The notes under the pieces are model-generated. The model was given only the letters and a program-made list of their open reading frames with translations. It was not told where the DNA came from and ran no database searches. The position numbers and the translations under genes were made by a program. From contig JASLQF010000026.1 of NCBI GenBank assembly GCA_030744625.1, positions 1-44,391 on the forward strand: a DNA stretch of 44,391 nucleotides, written 5' to 3'. Source of the stretch: Rhodospirillales bacterium. GTDB lineage: Bacteria; Pseudomonadota; Alphaproteobacteria; Rhodospirillales; JASLQF01. This document shows, piece after piece, positions 1 through 8,975 of this stretch. How positions within the stretch are numbered: the stretch's first letter is position 1; the number at the start of each line of letters is the position of its first letter.

Positions 1-471
1 TACGACCCCGATATCGCGGGCGCGATGGTGGCGGCGGTGCGCCCGCTCGGCGCCGCCGGACGGCGCTTTCTGGTCAAGGACCACCCGATGACGCCGTTTG
101 AGTTCGCGGAGGGTCCGGGGATCGAGCGGACGACCGAACCCCTCGATCGGCAGAAGGGACTCGCCGCCGTGATCTACGCCCTGACCACGGTCGGGCTGGA
201 GGCGTTGATCGGAGGGCTTCCCACGGTGCGCTTCCTGGCGGAAAACAAGATTCCTTCCGATCCCGTCCCCGAGAGCTTCGCGGTACCGAGCGCCACGGCG
301 CAAACCCTGGCCGGGACGCTCGACGCCCTGGGGCCGCCTCCACCCATCGACCCGGAGACGGTGTTTGCCAAACCGAGGCCGGAAATCTGGCGCGACGCCC
401 TGCTGGGAGACGCGGCAATCGCCGACCAACCTCGTTCATCCGGCATGCGCGCCGCCGGAGGCCCGGGATGA
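1..471 (+). CDS. C-terminal part of a putative GT-B-like surface carbohydrate biosynthesis protein (5' truncated)
   Basis: The reading frame is open from the first base of the window, so the N-terminus lies outside it; an internal ATG at 25 is not a convincing start. The visible 156 residues include a KDHPM segment followed by IYALTTVGLEALIGGLPTVRF. That resembles the C-terminal nucleotide-sugar-binding half of GT-B-fold capsule or surface-carbohydrate proteins, where a His-Pro and a Ser/Thr-x-x-x-Glu-Ala-x-x-x-Gly-x-Pro loop contact the donor. The stop codon overlaps the next start in an ATGA arrangement, so the two genes are probably translationally coupled. The coding call is secure. The family assignment is inference from a fragment, and another GT-B-like enzyme is equally possible. 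Confidence 0.6.
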   Translation, partial: YDPDIAGAMVAAVRPLGAAGRRFLVKDHPMTPFEFAEGPGIERTTEPLDRQKGLAAVIYALTTVGLEALIGGLPTVRFLAENKIPSDPVPESFAVPSATAQTLAGTLDALGPPPPIDPETVFAKPRPEIWRDALLGDAAIADQPRSSGMRAAGGPG

Positions 472-1505
472 GCGAGGCCAATTGGTCGATGCGCGCCATG
501 GAGGCGGGCGACCTCGACCTCATCCGCGCCCTTTACGCCGCCGTCTGGGGATACAACCGGCCGCGCGACTACGACCAGTGGCGCTACTTCACCGCGCCCG
601 AAGGTATCTGCCCGGCGATGCTGGCCATGGATGGCGAGCGTGCCGCCGGCTTCTATACCGCCTGGCCGGTACGCATCCGGCTCGGCGACGAGGTCGTGCC
701 GGGCATTCAGTCCATGGATACCATGACCCACCCCGACTACCAGGGCCAGGGCATGTTCGTGAAGCTGGCCAATGCCTGTTACGAGCTGGCCGCGAGCCGT
801 GGCTTCGAGGTCATTTACGGGTTCCCCAACCCGCTCAGCTATCCGGGGTTCGTGCGCCGCCTCAACCTCGACCACTCGGGCAACATCGCGCACTGGACGC
901 GACCCATTCGTCCTTCAGCCCATCCCCGGGTGCCCGGCGCGCTGGGGCCTCTGGCCGACGCCGCGGCGGCGTTGTGGCCGCGGGGATCGGCGGGCGGGCT
1001 GGAAATCCGCTCGGGGCGACCGGAGCCGGCGGCCCTTGGCGCGCTGCTCGGCGACTGGTGCGCCGAACCAGGCCTGTGCCGCATCGAGCGTACGCCGCAA
1101 TGGCTCGATTGGCGTTATGCGCCGGAGGCCGGGCACGACTACGAATGGGTGTGCGCCTATGAGGGGGATACACCGGTCGCCGCCGGCGTTTGGGGGATGC
1201 GCGGCGCCGCCTGGGCAGAGGCCGCCGACGGCCGCGCCCATCTGGTCGAGTTGCTGGGCGGCCACCGCCGCGGCGTGGAGGCCGTGCTCGCCGCCGTCAT
1301 CGGCCGGGCGCGCCGGCGCCGCGCCTGGATACTGGAAACGCTTTGCAACGTGGCGCCGGTGGTCGCGGCGCTCAGACGCGCCGGGTTCGTGCGCCACCGC
1401 ATGGCACCGTTCATCGTGCGGGCGCTGACGGCGCGCACGCTGGGCGCCAACGTCCACGCCCACGCCTCCTGGCGCATCATGGGCGGCGACGTGGATACCC
1501 TTTGA
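468..1505 (+). CDS. GNAT-family acyltransferase
   Basis: A 345-residue protein with an N-terminal GNAT fold. Residues 92-97 read QGQGMF, the acetyl-CoA pyrophosphate-binding loop (Q/R-x-x-G-x-G/A), followed by an amphipathic helix and YGFPNPLSYPGF, typical of the acceptor side of large GNAT proteins. The C-terminal half (about 170-345) may be a second, degenerate GNAT-like lobe. It sits between a GT-B-like gene and a polysaccharide deacetylase. By context it probably acylates a sugar or lipid-linked precursor in the cytoplasm; the acceptor cannot be read from the sequence. The start overlaps the preceding stop (ATGA). The stop at 1503-1505 overlaps a TTG that could begin the next gene. Confidence 0.8.
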   Translation: MSEANWSMRAMEAGDLDLIRALYAAVWGYNRPRDYDQWRYFTAPEGICPAMLAMDGERAAGFYTAWPVRIRLGDEVVPGIQSMDTMTHPDYQGQGMFVKLANACYELAASRGFEVIYGFPNPLSYPGFVRRLNLDHSGNIAHWTRPIRPSAHPRVPGALGPLADAAAALWPRGSAGGLEIRSGRPEPAALGALLGDWCAEPGLCRIERTPQWLDWRYAPEAGHDYEWVCAYEGDTPVAAGVWGMRGAAWAEAADGRAHLVELLGGHRRGVEAVLAAVIGRARRRRAWILETLCNVAPVVAALRRAGFVRHRMAPFIVRALTARTLGANVHAHASWRIMGGDVDTL

Positions 1506-1516
1506 GCACGCCACCG

Positions 1517-2380
1517 ATGAGTGGAGCCAGCGCCGGGGGAACGCCCCGGCCCACCGCCACCTACGCCGAGTTCACGGCGCTCGATCCCTGGCACGCATCC
1601 CTGCGCGCCCTGGCGCGGGACGTGGCGCTCAGGGCCCTGGCGGTAGGGCGACGCATCGACGACACCAGTGATTGGATCCGCTTTCCCTACTATCACCACG
1701 TTTTCGACGACGAGCGAACCGCCTTCGCGCGGCAGCTCGATTACCTGGCCGGCTTCGGCGAGTTCATTTCCATCGACGACGCCGTCGCCCTGCTGGAAAG
1801 CGGCGGCGCCATCGACGGGCGCTATTTCTGCATTTCCTTCGACGACGGCCTCAAGAGCTGCCTGACCGGCGCCCTGCCCATTCTGGCGGAGCGCGGCATC
1901 GCCGCCGCCTTCTACGTTGTCACCGCCATGATCGGCGCAACCCTGGCCCCCGATGACGCGGCGGCGCGCCGCGATTTCGGGTTCAGGGGCCGGCGCACCT
2001 CTCTCGAATTCCTTACCTGGGACGACTGCAGGACGATGGCGCGAAAGGGCATGATCATCGGCTCTCACTGCCGCGCACACGTGCGCCTGGCAGACCTCGG
2101 CGCCGGAACCGCGATGGCCGAGCTCAGCGAATCCAAGGCCGCCATAGAACGGGAGGTGGGCGCCGAGTGCGGCCATTTCTGTCCGCCCTACGGCATCCCC
2201 GAGAAGGATTTTTTCCTGGAACGCGACGGCGCCCTGGCCCGCGAGACCGGCTACCGGTCCCTGGCCACTGGGTGGCGCGGGGCGATGCGCCAGGGCGATG
2301 ACCCCTTCCGACTGAGGCGCGACCATCTCATCGCCGGCTGGGGCAAGCATCAGTTGAGGTACTTCCTGTCCCTGCCATAA
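1517..2380 (+). CDS. Polysaccharide deacetylase (NodB homology, CE4-like)
   Basis: A 287-residue protein with NodB-type motifs. FCISFDDG near residue 105 is motif 1 with the catalytic and metal-binding Asp pair, and GSHCRAH supplies the HxxxH zinc pair of motif 2 (Cys replaces the usual Ser/Thr). C-P-P-Y-G later in the chain fits motif 3. CE4 enzymes remove N-acetyl groups from amino sugars; a deacetylase inside an EPS operon usually modifies the nascent or exported glycan. No signal peptide is evident, so the compartment is uncertain. I chose ATG 1517 because it is the first ATG. TTG 1502, overlapping the previous stop as TTGA, would add five residues and give direct coupling. The downstream gene begins 2 nt after the stop. 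Confidence 0.85.
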   Translation: MSGASAGGTPRPTATYAEFTALDPWHASLRALARDVALRALAVGRRIDDTSDWIRFPYYHHVFDDERTAFARQLDYLAGFGEFISIDDAVALLESGGAIDGRYFCISFDDGLKSCLTGALPILAERGIAAAFYVVTAMIGATLAPDDAAARRDFGFRGRRTSLEFLTWDDCRTMARKGMIIGSHCRAHVRLADLGAGTAMAELSESKAAIEREVGAECGHFCPPYGIPEKDFFLERDGALARETGYRSLATGWRGAMRQGDDPFRLRRDHLIAGWGKHQLRYFLSLP

Positions 2381-2382
2381 CC

Positions 2383-4107
2383 ATGATTCAGGCCTTCAAA
2401 CGAAAGGCCTCCCAAGTGGCCGGCGACCCGGTCCTGCGGCGCTGGCTGATGGCGCGGGCGCTCGGCCGCTGGCCCGGTCCCCCACCGTTCACGGCAGGGT
2501 GTCCCCCCTATCTAGACGGCATGATGCCGCCGCCGGCGACGCCAGCGACGGCATCTGTGGCCGGCCTGGCCTATGCGGAAATACCCGCCACCGAACCGAG
2601 AGCCCCGGTGACCCTGCCCCTGCCCGCCGAGACCGTCACGCTGGCCCCGGGCCAGGAAGATGCATTGATGGATCGCCAATTCGCCGACACCGAGACCCTT
2701 CTCGGGTTGCACCGCTTCGCCTGGCTGCCCGTGGTCGGTGACGGCGTCGACCCGGCCTGGGTCGGCGCCCTGTGGCGGGCCTGGGCGCGCCGACACGGCA
2801 CGCCTGAGAAGGGTTGGGCGTGGCATCCCTATACGGCGGCGGAGCGCGCCATCAACCTGCTCGCCTTCGCTGGGCGCCACGGTCTGCCGAGCCCCAGCGC
2901 CGATACACTCGCGCTACTTGCCGAGCACGCCCCGGCCATGGCCGGTCGCCTCGAATACTTTGGCGAACACAACACCTCGAACCACCTGGCCAACAACGGA
3001 CGCGGACTGTTCATCCTGGGGCTCGAGCTGGGCATGGATGCAATTGCGGACCTCGGCGCCCGCGTTCTGATCGAGGAAGCACGGCGTATTTTCCTGCCCT
3101 CCGGCGTCCTCGGCGAAGGATCGAGCCACTACCACCTGCTGCTGGCGCGAGGCTACGCCGACGCCTGGCTTGCCGCCCGCGCCCACGGCCGCGCCGAGAC
3201 AGCCGAGCTGGAGGCCATCACCCGGCGGGCGCTGGCCGTCATCCCACGGCTCGTCCTGCCCGGCGGATTGCCACTGATCGGCGACGTCTCCCCCGACTGC
3301 CCGCCCGGGCACCTGGCGGGGTTGCTTCCCGGCGGTGACCTGATTAGTGGCTGGGCCGGCCTGCTCGACGAGGACGATAGAATGGCGTTGGCGGCGCTTC
3401 GCGATTCGTGCGCGCCGGTATCGGCCGAGACGCTGCGCACCGATGGCTGGCTGCGTGGCGACTTCGGCCCTTGGTCGGGCCTCTGGCACGCCGCGCCGGA
3501 GGGCTGGTCCCCCATGCCCGGCCACGGCCACCAGGATATCGGCGGTTTCGAGCTGCACTTCGCCGACGAGGCGGTATTCAGGGACATGGGGCGCGGCTCG
3601 TACGGCCCGGCGGGCGAAGCCGGGCGCGCCGCGCCGGCCCATAACACGCTCATCGTCGATGGCGTCGATCCCTACCCGCCGAACCGTCCCTACTATGCGG
3701 ACGGGTTCCGTGCCGCGGTCACGGGCAGGCCGCCGGTCCTGGCGGCGGAGGCCGACGGCGTGCGCCTTGTGCACCACGGCTACTCCCGCCTCGGCGGCAT
3801 CGGCGCGGTAAGCCGGCACTGGCGGTTCGCCGGCATCGCCTTTGAGATTACCGACCTGGTCGAGGGCGGGGGGCGCCACTCTGTGAGCCGCTTCCTTCAC
3901 ACCGCGTTGCCTGTAGAGAAATCGGCGGGCGGGGTGATCCTCCGAGGCAAGGGCCGTACATATCGAGTGGCCTCGAAAGATCCCATGAGCCTTGGCCCGG
4001 CCACGTTCTGGCGCGCCTACGGCGAGGGCACGCCAGCGACCACCATCGAGATCGCCTCGCACGTGGAACTACCCTGGGAATCGACGATGACCGTGGAGGT
4101 TTCCTGA
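2383..4107 (+). CDS. Heparinase II/III family protein (first copy)
   Basis: A 574-residue protein of usual family length. The N-terminal two thirds (about 60-330) fit the alpha/alpha toroid: WAWHPYTAAERAINLLAF, then FGEHNTSNHLANNGRGLF with the conserved Asn-His pair. The C-terminal beta-sandwich begins near GHGHQDIGGFELHF, whose His residues match the family's zinc/catalytic loop, followed by AHNTLIVDG. Characterised members are lyases of uronate-containing polysaccharides, but homologues embedded in EPS operons mostly have unknown substrates and may trim or depolymerise the glycan. No Sec signal is apparent. The stop is immediately followed (zero spacing) by the start of the amidotransferase, so the two are surely co-translated. 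A second, clearly divergent hep/amidotransferase pair lies at 17490-21004 in reversed gene order. Confidence 0.85.
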   Translation: MIQAFKRKASQVAGDPVLRRWLMARALGRWPGPPPFTAGCPPYLDGMMPPPATPATASVAGLAYAEIPATEPRAPVTLPLPAETVTLAPGQEDALMDRQFADTETLLGLHRFAWLPVVGDGVDPAWVGALWRAWARRHGTPEKGWAWHPYTAAERAINLLAFAGRHGLPSPSADTLALLAEHAPAMAGRLEYFGEHNTSNHLANNGRGLFILGLELGMDAIADLGARVLIEEARRIFLPSGVLGEGSSHYHLLLARGYADAWLAARAHGRAETAELEAITRRALAVIPRLVLPGGLPLIGDVSPDCPPGHLAGLLPGGDLISGWAGLLDEDDRMALAALRDSCAPVSAETLRTDGWLRGDFGPWSGLWHAAPEGWSPMPGHGHQDIGGFELHFADEAVFRDMGRGSYGPAGEAGRAAPAHNTLIVDGVDPYPPNRPYYADGFRAAVTGRPPVLAAEADGVRLVHHGYSRLGGIGAVSRHWRFAGIAFEITDLVEGGGRHSVSRFLHTALPVEKSAGGVILRGKGRTYRVASKDPMSLGPATFWRAYGEGTPATTIEIASHVELPWESTMTVEVS

Positions 4108-6006
4108 ATGTGTGGGATCGCCGGGTTGTTCCTGCCGCGCGGCGCGCCCACGCTTAGGGCCGATCTCCGCTCGATGCTGGAGGCCATGGGCCACCGGGGG
4201 CCCGACGGCGCCAAGCTCTACGAGAGCCCGGACAGGTGCTTTCAGGCCGCCTTCACGCGGCTCGCCATCATCGATCTCGACACCGGCGACCAGCCGATCG
4301 TCGAGGACGGCGGCGCCCGCGTGCTCTTGGGCAATGGCGAAATCTACAACTATCTGGAGCTGCGCGCGCATGGGGCGGCGCGCGCCTATCCGTACAAGTC
4401 CGAGGGCGACATGGAGGTTGTGCTGCCGCTCAGCCGGGCGCTCGGCGACGACTTCGTCCACCAACTCAACGGCATGTTCGCGCTCGCCCTTTACGAGCGC
4501 GACGCCGAGCGGTTGTTGCTGGCGCGTGACCGCATCGGGGTCAAGCCGCTCTACTGGACGCGGGTCGTCGGCGGCGGTGTTCTGTTCGCTTCCGAGATCA
4601 AGGCGCTGTTCGCCTCGGGCCTTGTGACACCGGCCGTCGACGAGGATTCCGTTTCGGCCTATCTGGCGCACGGCTACGTGCCGGCACCCCGCACCCTCTA
4701 CCGGGGCATCGACAAACTGCCGCCGGGCCATCTTTTGGAGGCCGACAGAGAGGGGCGCGTCTCGCTGCGGCGCTATTGGCGGGCGGACATGGCGCATGGC
4801 CTGCCCCAAGGCCTCGAGGCCATCGAGGAGCACCTGACCGAGCTGCTCGCCGACAGTGTGCGCCTGCAATTGCGAAGCGACGTACCCCTCGGCGCGCTGT
4901 TATCCGGGGGCATCGATTCGGGGCTCATGGTGGCGCTGGCGGCGCGCCATCTGGACCGCCCCCTCAACACCTATACCGTGCGCTTCGAAGGCGCGACCGT
5001 CGATGAGGCGCCGCGCGCCGCCCTTGTCGCCGAACGTTACGGCACGCGGCACGAGGTGCTCGACGTTTCCGCGCAATCGGTGGCCCGGCACCTGCCCCGT
5101 CTCGCCTGGTACTGCGACGAGCCCCTCAACGACCCGGCGCTTCTCCCCAACTATCTGATCGAGCGGGTCCTCGCCGGTCACGTCAAGGTGGTGCTCAACG
5201 GCACCGGCGGGGATGAGCTCTTCGCCGGTTACGGGCGCTATTTCCGGCTTGCGGTGGAGGGCCGCTACCTGAGAGTGCCCGGCTGGCTGCGCCGGGGCGC
5301 GATCGAGCCCGCCGTTGGGCACATCTCACCGATGACCGCCTGGAAACTGGCCCGCGCCGAGAAGTTCGACGGCGACCGGGGCGGCTATCTCCATGACCAC
5401 ACCACCCACTTCCCGGCGCCGATGCGCGCCCTCCTGGGCAACCGCCAGCCGGCGCCGGGGCCGGCGCAAGGGCGGCTTTTCGCCGAGTTCGAGGGGCCGC
5501 CCGCCACCGCCGCCCTTTACGCCGATCTCAACACCTATCTGGTGGAAGACCTGCTCACCCTCCTCGACCGCACTTCCATGGCGGTGGGTGTCGAGGGGCG
5601 GGTGCCTTACCTCGACCACCGGTTCGTCGAGGGCGCCCTCGCCGTGAGCCCGGAGACGCGCACGCCCGGCTCCCGCCAGAAGGGGTTGCAGCGCCGCATG
5701 GCGGCACGCTTCCTGCCCGAAGCCGTAGCCGCAGCGCCCAAGCAGGGCTTCGCCGCGCCGGTGCCGGCGTGGCTGGAGGCGGGGTTGGGCCCGCTTGCCC
5801 GGCGCATCCTGACGCGCCCGGCGACCCTGGAACGCGGGTGGTGGTCGAAACAGGGCATCGAAAGACTGCTCGCCCAGCCCCGGCGTCACGGTTTTCGCGT
5901 CTACACCCTGCTCATGTTGGAGCTCGCCGTGCGCATCCACGTCGAGGACGCGGCGCGCCAAGCGGCTCCCGGCGACGGACTGGAGGCCTTCGCTGATGCC
6001 GCCTGA
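4108..6006 (+). CDS. asnB: Asparagine synthase-type glutamine amidotransferase (first copy)
   Basis: A 632-residue class II glutamine amidotransferase. It starts MCGIAG, so Cys2 becomes the N-terminal nucleophile after Met removal. GNGEIYNY and GDMEVV carry the glutaminase Asn and Asp. The synthetase domain has the ATP-pyrophosphatase loop SGGIDS at residues 266-271 and GTGGDELFAGYGRY further on. True AsnB converts aspartate to asparagine. Inside O-antigen clusters, homologues such as Pseudomonas WbpS are thought to amidate uronic acids to uronamides, and that role is favoured here by context. It follows the heparinase-family gene without a gap and overlaps the next gene by 11 nt. The symbol denotes the family, not a proven asparagine synthetase. 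Confidence 0.88.
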   Translation: MCGIAGLFLPRGAPTLRADLRSMLEAMGHRGPDGAKLYESPDRCFQAAFTRLAIIDLDTGDQPIVEDGGARVLLGNGEIYNYLELRAHGAARAYPYKSEGDMEVVLPLSRALGDDFVHQLNGMFALALYERDAERLLLARDRIGVKPLYWTRVVGGGVLFASEIKALFASGLVTPAVDEDSVSAYLAHGYVPAPRTLYRGIDKLPPGHLLEADREGRVSLRRYWRADMAHGLPQGLEAIEEHLTELLADSVRLQLRSDVPLGALLSGGIDSGLMVALAARHLDRPLNTYTVRFEGATVDEAPRAALVAERYGTRHEVLDVSAQSVARHLPRLAWYCDEPLNDPALLPNYLIERVLAGHVKVVLNGTGGDELFAGYGRYFRLAVEGRYLRVPGWLRRGAIEPAVGHISPMTAWKLARAEKFDGDRGGYLHDHTTHFPAPMRALLGNRQPAPGPAQGRLFAEFEGPPATAALYADLNTYLVEDLLTLLDRTSMAVGVEGRVPYLDHRFVEGALAVSPETRTPGSRQKGLQRRMAARFLPEAVAAAPKQGFAAPVPAWLEAGLGPLARRILTRPATLERGWWSKQGIERLLAQPRRHGFRVYTLLMLELAVRIHVEDAARQAAPGDGLEAFADAA

Positions 6007-7747
6007 CGCCGCTTTCGCCGACGTCAGCGTGATCACGCCGGCCTACCGGGCGGTGGCCACCATCGGCCGCGCCCTGCAAAGTGTCGCCGCGCAGACCCTC
6101 AAGCCGCGCCAGGCCATCGTCGTCGATGACGGTTCCGAGGACGGCACCTTTGAGGCGGCCATGGCCATGTCCGGAAAAATGAACGGGGTCGACCTCAAGG
6201 TCGTGCGCCAGGTTAACCGGGGCGCCGGCGCGGCCAGGAACCGGGCGGTACGGGAAGCGAATGGGGCCTATATCGCCTTTCTCGACGCCGACGACGAGTG
6301 GCTGCCCGAAAAACTGGCGCGCACCATGGCGCACCTGGAGGGATCGGACAATGTGCTCGTTTCCCACGACGTGCGTCTCGCCGGCGGCGACGGGGAGTAC
6401 GTGTTCGATTGCGCCCGTCATTTCGAGGCGGCGCCCGATCCGTTCGTCTCCTATTTCCTGCGCGGCTATATTGCCACCTCGACAGTGGCAGCGCGCCGCA
6501 AAGCCCTGATCGCCGCCGGCGGCTTCGACGAACGCCTTGCCTCGGGGCAAGACTACGAGATGTGGTTGAGGCTGATTTCCGCGCCCGGGTCCCGCTTTCA
6601 CGTGTTCGCCGGCGCCCTGACCCGCAACCACGTCACCGAAAACAGTATCAGCAGCCACATCGACCTGCGCCGCCGGTGTGCCATGGCGATCCTCCACCGC
6701 CACGCCGGCCGGTTGCGGGGCCGCGGTCGGGGCGCGCTTTTGCCCGTGCTGCTGCGCGCCTTGATCATTCATGCCCAGGCGGCGATGGGGCATTCCTCGC
6801 GCCGACAATACCTGCGGGCGGCACGCGACTGCGTGGTGTTCCCGGCCGGGCTCGTTTCGGCGGCATGGGCGCTGGCCACCGCCGACAGGAGTTCGCCAGG
6901 GCACCCGCCGGAAGCCGGAAACCCGTTCGTCGGCACGCGCCGCAAGGTCGATCTGGAAACGACCGTCGCCCAGGAGCGCAACCGCCTGTGGTGGGAGAAG
7001 ATGCCAATGACGTACGCCGACTGGGAGGCCGAGCACCGCCTTCCGAAAGGCCCCGAGGACCTGAAAGACCTGGAGGCGCGGGTGCTGGCGGGAAGCCCGT
7101 TCCTGCGCGAGCGCTTCGATTTTGCCGGATACGAGGGGAAGCGCGTACTCGACCTGGGCTGTGGCTCGGGCATCTTTTCATGCCTGTTCGCCAAGTCGGG
7201 CGCTTCGACGACCGCCGTCGACCTGACCAAAGCGGCGATCGACATCGCGCGAAGGACCGCCCAGGCGCACGAGGCCGACGTCGCCATGGCGCGCATGGAC
7301 ACGGAGAAACTGGCCTTCCGGCCGGGCAGCTTCGACTTCATCTATTCCTGGGGCGTCCTTCATCACACGAGCAATATGAAGGCCGCCTTCGCCGAGGTCG
7401 CCCGCGTCCTGAAGCCGGCGGGGACGGGGCTCGTCATGGTCTACCACCGCCACAGCGTGACGTACTACCTGCACGGGCTATTTTGGCTGATCGTCAGGGG
7501 AAAGGCATTTCAAGGCCACACCCTGGGAACCGTCCAGGATTTCTACACGGACGGCTATTATCACCGCTATCTCAGCCGAAAGGAGATCGTGGAGTTGCTT
7601 GAGGACGCCGGCCTCGGACCGCACCGCATCATCGTCACCCAATACCAGAAGAAGATACTGCCGCTCGTTCCCGGCTGGCTGGACAGGTTCCTGAAGAGCC
7701 GCTTCGGGATGTGTCTGGTCGCCGAGTTCGAGAAGCCGGAATCTTGA
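5996..7747 (+). CDS. Fused GT2 glycosyltransferase - SAM methyltransferase
   Basis: A 583-residue two-domain protein. Residues 1-300 are a GT-A family 2 transferase: VSVITPAYR, VVDDGSEDGT, a DADDEW metal/nucleotide motif near residues 96-101 and GQDYEMWLRL, a typical catalytic-base region. After a linker (about 300-345) containing WWEKMPMTYADW, an element that usually opens stand-alone methyltransferases, comes a class I SAM domain. Its motif I is VLDLGCGSG near residues 383-391, followed by FIYSWGVLHHTSN. No transmembrane helix is strong enough to anchor it. The fusion suggests coupled sugar transfer and O-methylation, possibly capping, since methylation terminates chains in some O-antigens; that is inference. 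The start overlaps the upstream stop by 11 nt, and the end is 1 nt from a convergent gene. Confidence 0.88.
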   Translation: MPPDAAFADVSVITPAYRAVATIGRALQSVAAQTLKPRQAIVVDDGSEDGTFEAAMAMSGKMNGVDLKVVRQVNRGAGAARNRAVREANGAYIAFLDADDEWLPEKLARTMAHLEGSDNVLVSHDVRLAGGDGEYVFDCARHFEAAPDPFVSYFLRGYIATSTVAARRKALIAAGGFDERLASGQDYEMWLRLISAPGSRFHVFAGALTRNHVTENSISSHIDLRRRCAMAILHRHAGRLRGRGRGALLPVLLRALIIHAQAAMGHSSRRQYLRAARDCVVFPAGLVSAAWALATADRSSPGHPPEAGNPFVGTRRKVDLETTVAQERNRLWWEKMPMTYADWEAEHRLPKGPEDLKDLEARVLAGSPFLRERFDFAGYEGKRVLDLGCGSGIFSCLFAKSGASTTAVDLTKAAIDIARRTAQAHEADVAMARMDTEKLAFRPGSFDFIYSWGVLHHTSNMKAAFAEVARVLKPAGTGLVMVYHRHSVTYYLHGLFWLIVRGKAFQGHTLGTVQDFYTDGYYHRYLSRKEIVELLEDAGLGPHRIIVTQYQKKILPLVPGWLDRFLKSRFGMCLVAEFEKPES

Positions 7748-7748
7748 A

Positions 7749-8975
7749 TCAGGATTCAATCAGGCCTTGGGATTTGCGCTCGGACAAGGCGATTGCCATG
7801 AGAGACGCTGATATCCAGAGCGTGGCGAGCCACCAGCTTTGCCAGATTCCATAGCTCGAGCTGAGCAAGGCAAGCGCGGTCAACGCTTGCCCGGCGGCGG
7901 CGGCGGCGTGGGCGCGCGGTATGTGCGGGCGGGTGATGCCGAGAAACACGAGAACCCCGAAGACGCCGAACAGAAGCGCGCCCGGTGCCCCGAGTTCGAG
8001 CCATACCTGCAGCACCGCGTTGTGGGGGTGAAGGGGCATGACGTAACCGGACCACGCCTTTCCCTCGACGATGTTCTTTCTCCCCGGAATGACACGCGAG
8101 GCATTCATGCCCCAGCCTCGGATCGGGTGTTCGGCGATCCGCTGGGAGGTGAACTCCCAGATATGGAGCCGATGCATCAGCGGCGGAGGAACGTCGCCAA
8201 CCGCTTCGACCACCGTGTCCGGCTTCAAGACCGTTGACGGCAGGAGGGGCGCGGCGGCCACGCCGAGCGCGAAGAGAACGGCAAGGATGATGCCGGCGCG
8301 CCTTGTGAAGGCGTAAACGCAGAAGGCGCCGATCGCCCCGGCGATCAGGGAAACCAATCCGGTCCAATAGGTCATCAGGTACAGAATCAATGCCACCAGA
8401 GCGAAGGCGGCGATGACCACGGCGCCGCGATGGCGGTGCCATAAGCGCAGGGAGGCCGGCCAAATCATCAGGATGAGTATGGCCGCCGACGCGTTGAGCC
8501 AGAAGAACCCGCCCGGTCCCCGGTAAGGCAAACCACGAAGGCCTACGCTGATCGGGCCCTTGAACAGTTCCTCGACAAAGAGCAGGGCGAGGGTGAGCCC
8601 GAATCCGAAAAGCAGCGCCGGCGCGATCCAGCGGCGCCCATCGGCATCGAGCTTTCGCGCCGCCGAGAACAGGACCGCGCCCAGCAAGAGATTGCCGGCA
8701 AGCTTGAGGGCACCACGGGTCCCCAGCCATGTATCCGGCGCCCACGGGATCGACACCGCCGCCCACAGGCAGGCCAGCACCAGGATGGCGGCAAGCGGCC
8801 TGCCGATATCGAGGCGCCATGCGCCCGCCTTACGGGCCAACGCCAGGGAAATGATGGCCGCCAGTATGGCCACGGGGACAACGGCCCGGGCTTGAAGGAA
8901 GGCGACGAAGGGGACCGCCGCGGCCACGAGAGCGAGGCCGAAACCGGCCGTTGCTGGATTGAAGGATCGCATCAT
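7749..8975 (-). CDS. O-antigen ligase / polymerase-like integral membrane protein (WaaL/Wzy superfamily)
   Basis: A 408-residue protein with about ten to twelve hydrophobic segments and a large periplasmic-type loop between residues 245 and 320. The loop contains RGWGMNAS and, near residue 315, LHPHNAVLQVWLELG, the conserved His-containing motif of O-antigen ligases and polymerases. WaaL moves the finished O-chain from undecaprenyl diphosphate to lipid A-core, whereas Wzy joins repeat units; the fold alone does not separate these. It is the only minus-strand gene in the polysaccharide locus and ends 1 nt from the convergent methyltransferase-fusion stop. ATG 8975 is followed directly by a second ATG at 8972. 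No strong Shine-Dalgarno is visible for either. Confidence 0.8.
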   Translation of the reverse strand: MMRSFNPATAGFGLALVAAAVPFVAFLQARAVVPVAILAAIISLALARKAGAWRLDIGRPLAAILVLACLWAAVSIPWAPDTWLGTRGALKLAGNLLLGAVLFSAARKLDADGRRWIAPALLFGFGLTLALLFVEELFKGPISVGLRGLPYRGPGGFFWLNASAAILILMIWPASLRLWHRHRGAVVIAAFALVALILYLMTYWTGLVSLIAGAIGAFCVYAFTRRAGIILAVLFALGVAAAPLLPSTVLKPDTVVEAVGDVPPPLMHRLHIWEFTSQRIAEHPIRGWGMNASRVIPGRKNIVEGKAWSGYVMPLHPHNAVLQVWLELGAPGALLFGVFGVLVFLGITRPHIPRAHAAAAAGQALTALALLSSSYGIWQSWWLATLWISASLMAIALSERKSQGLIES

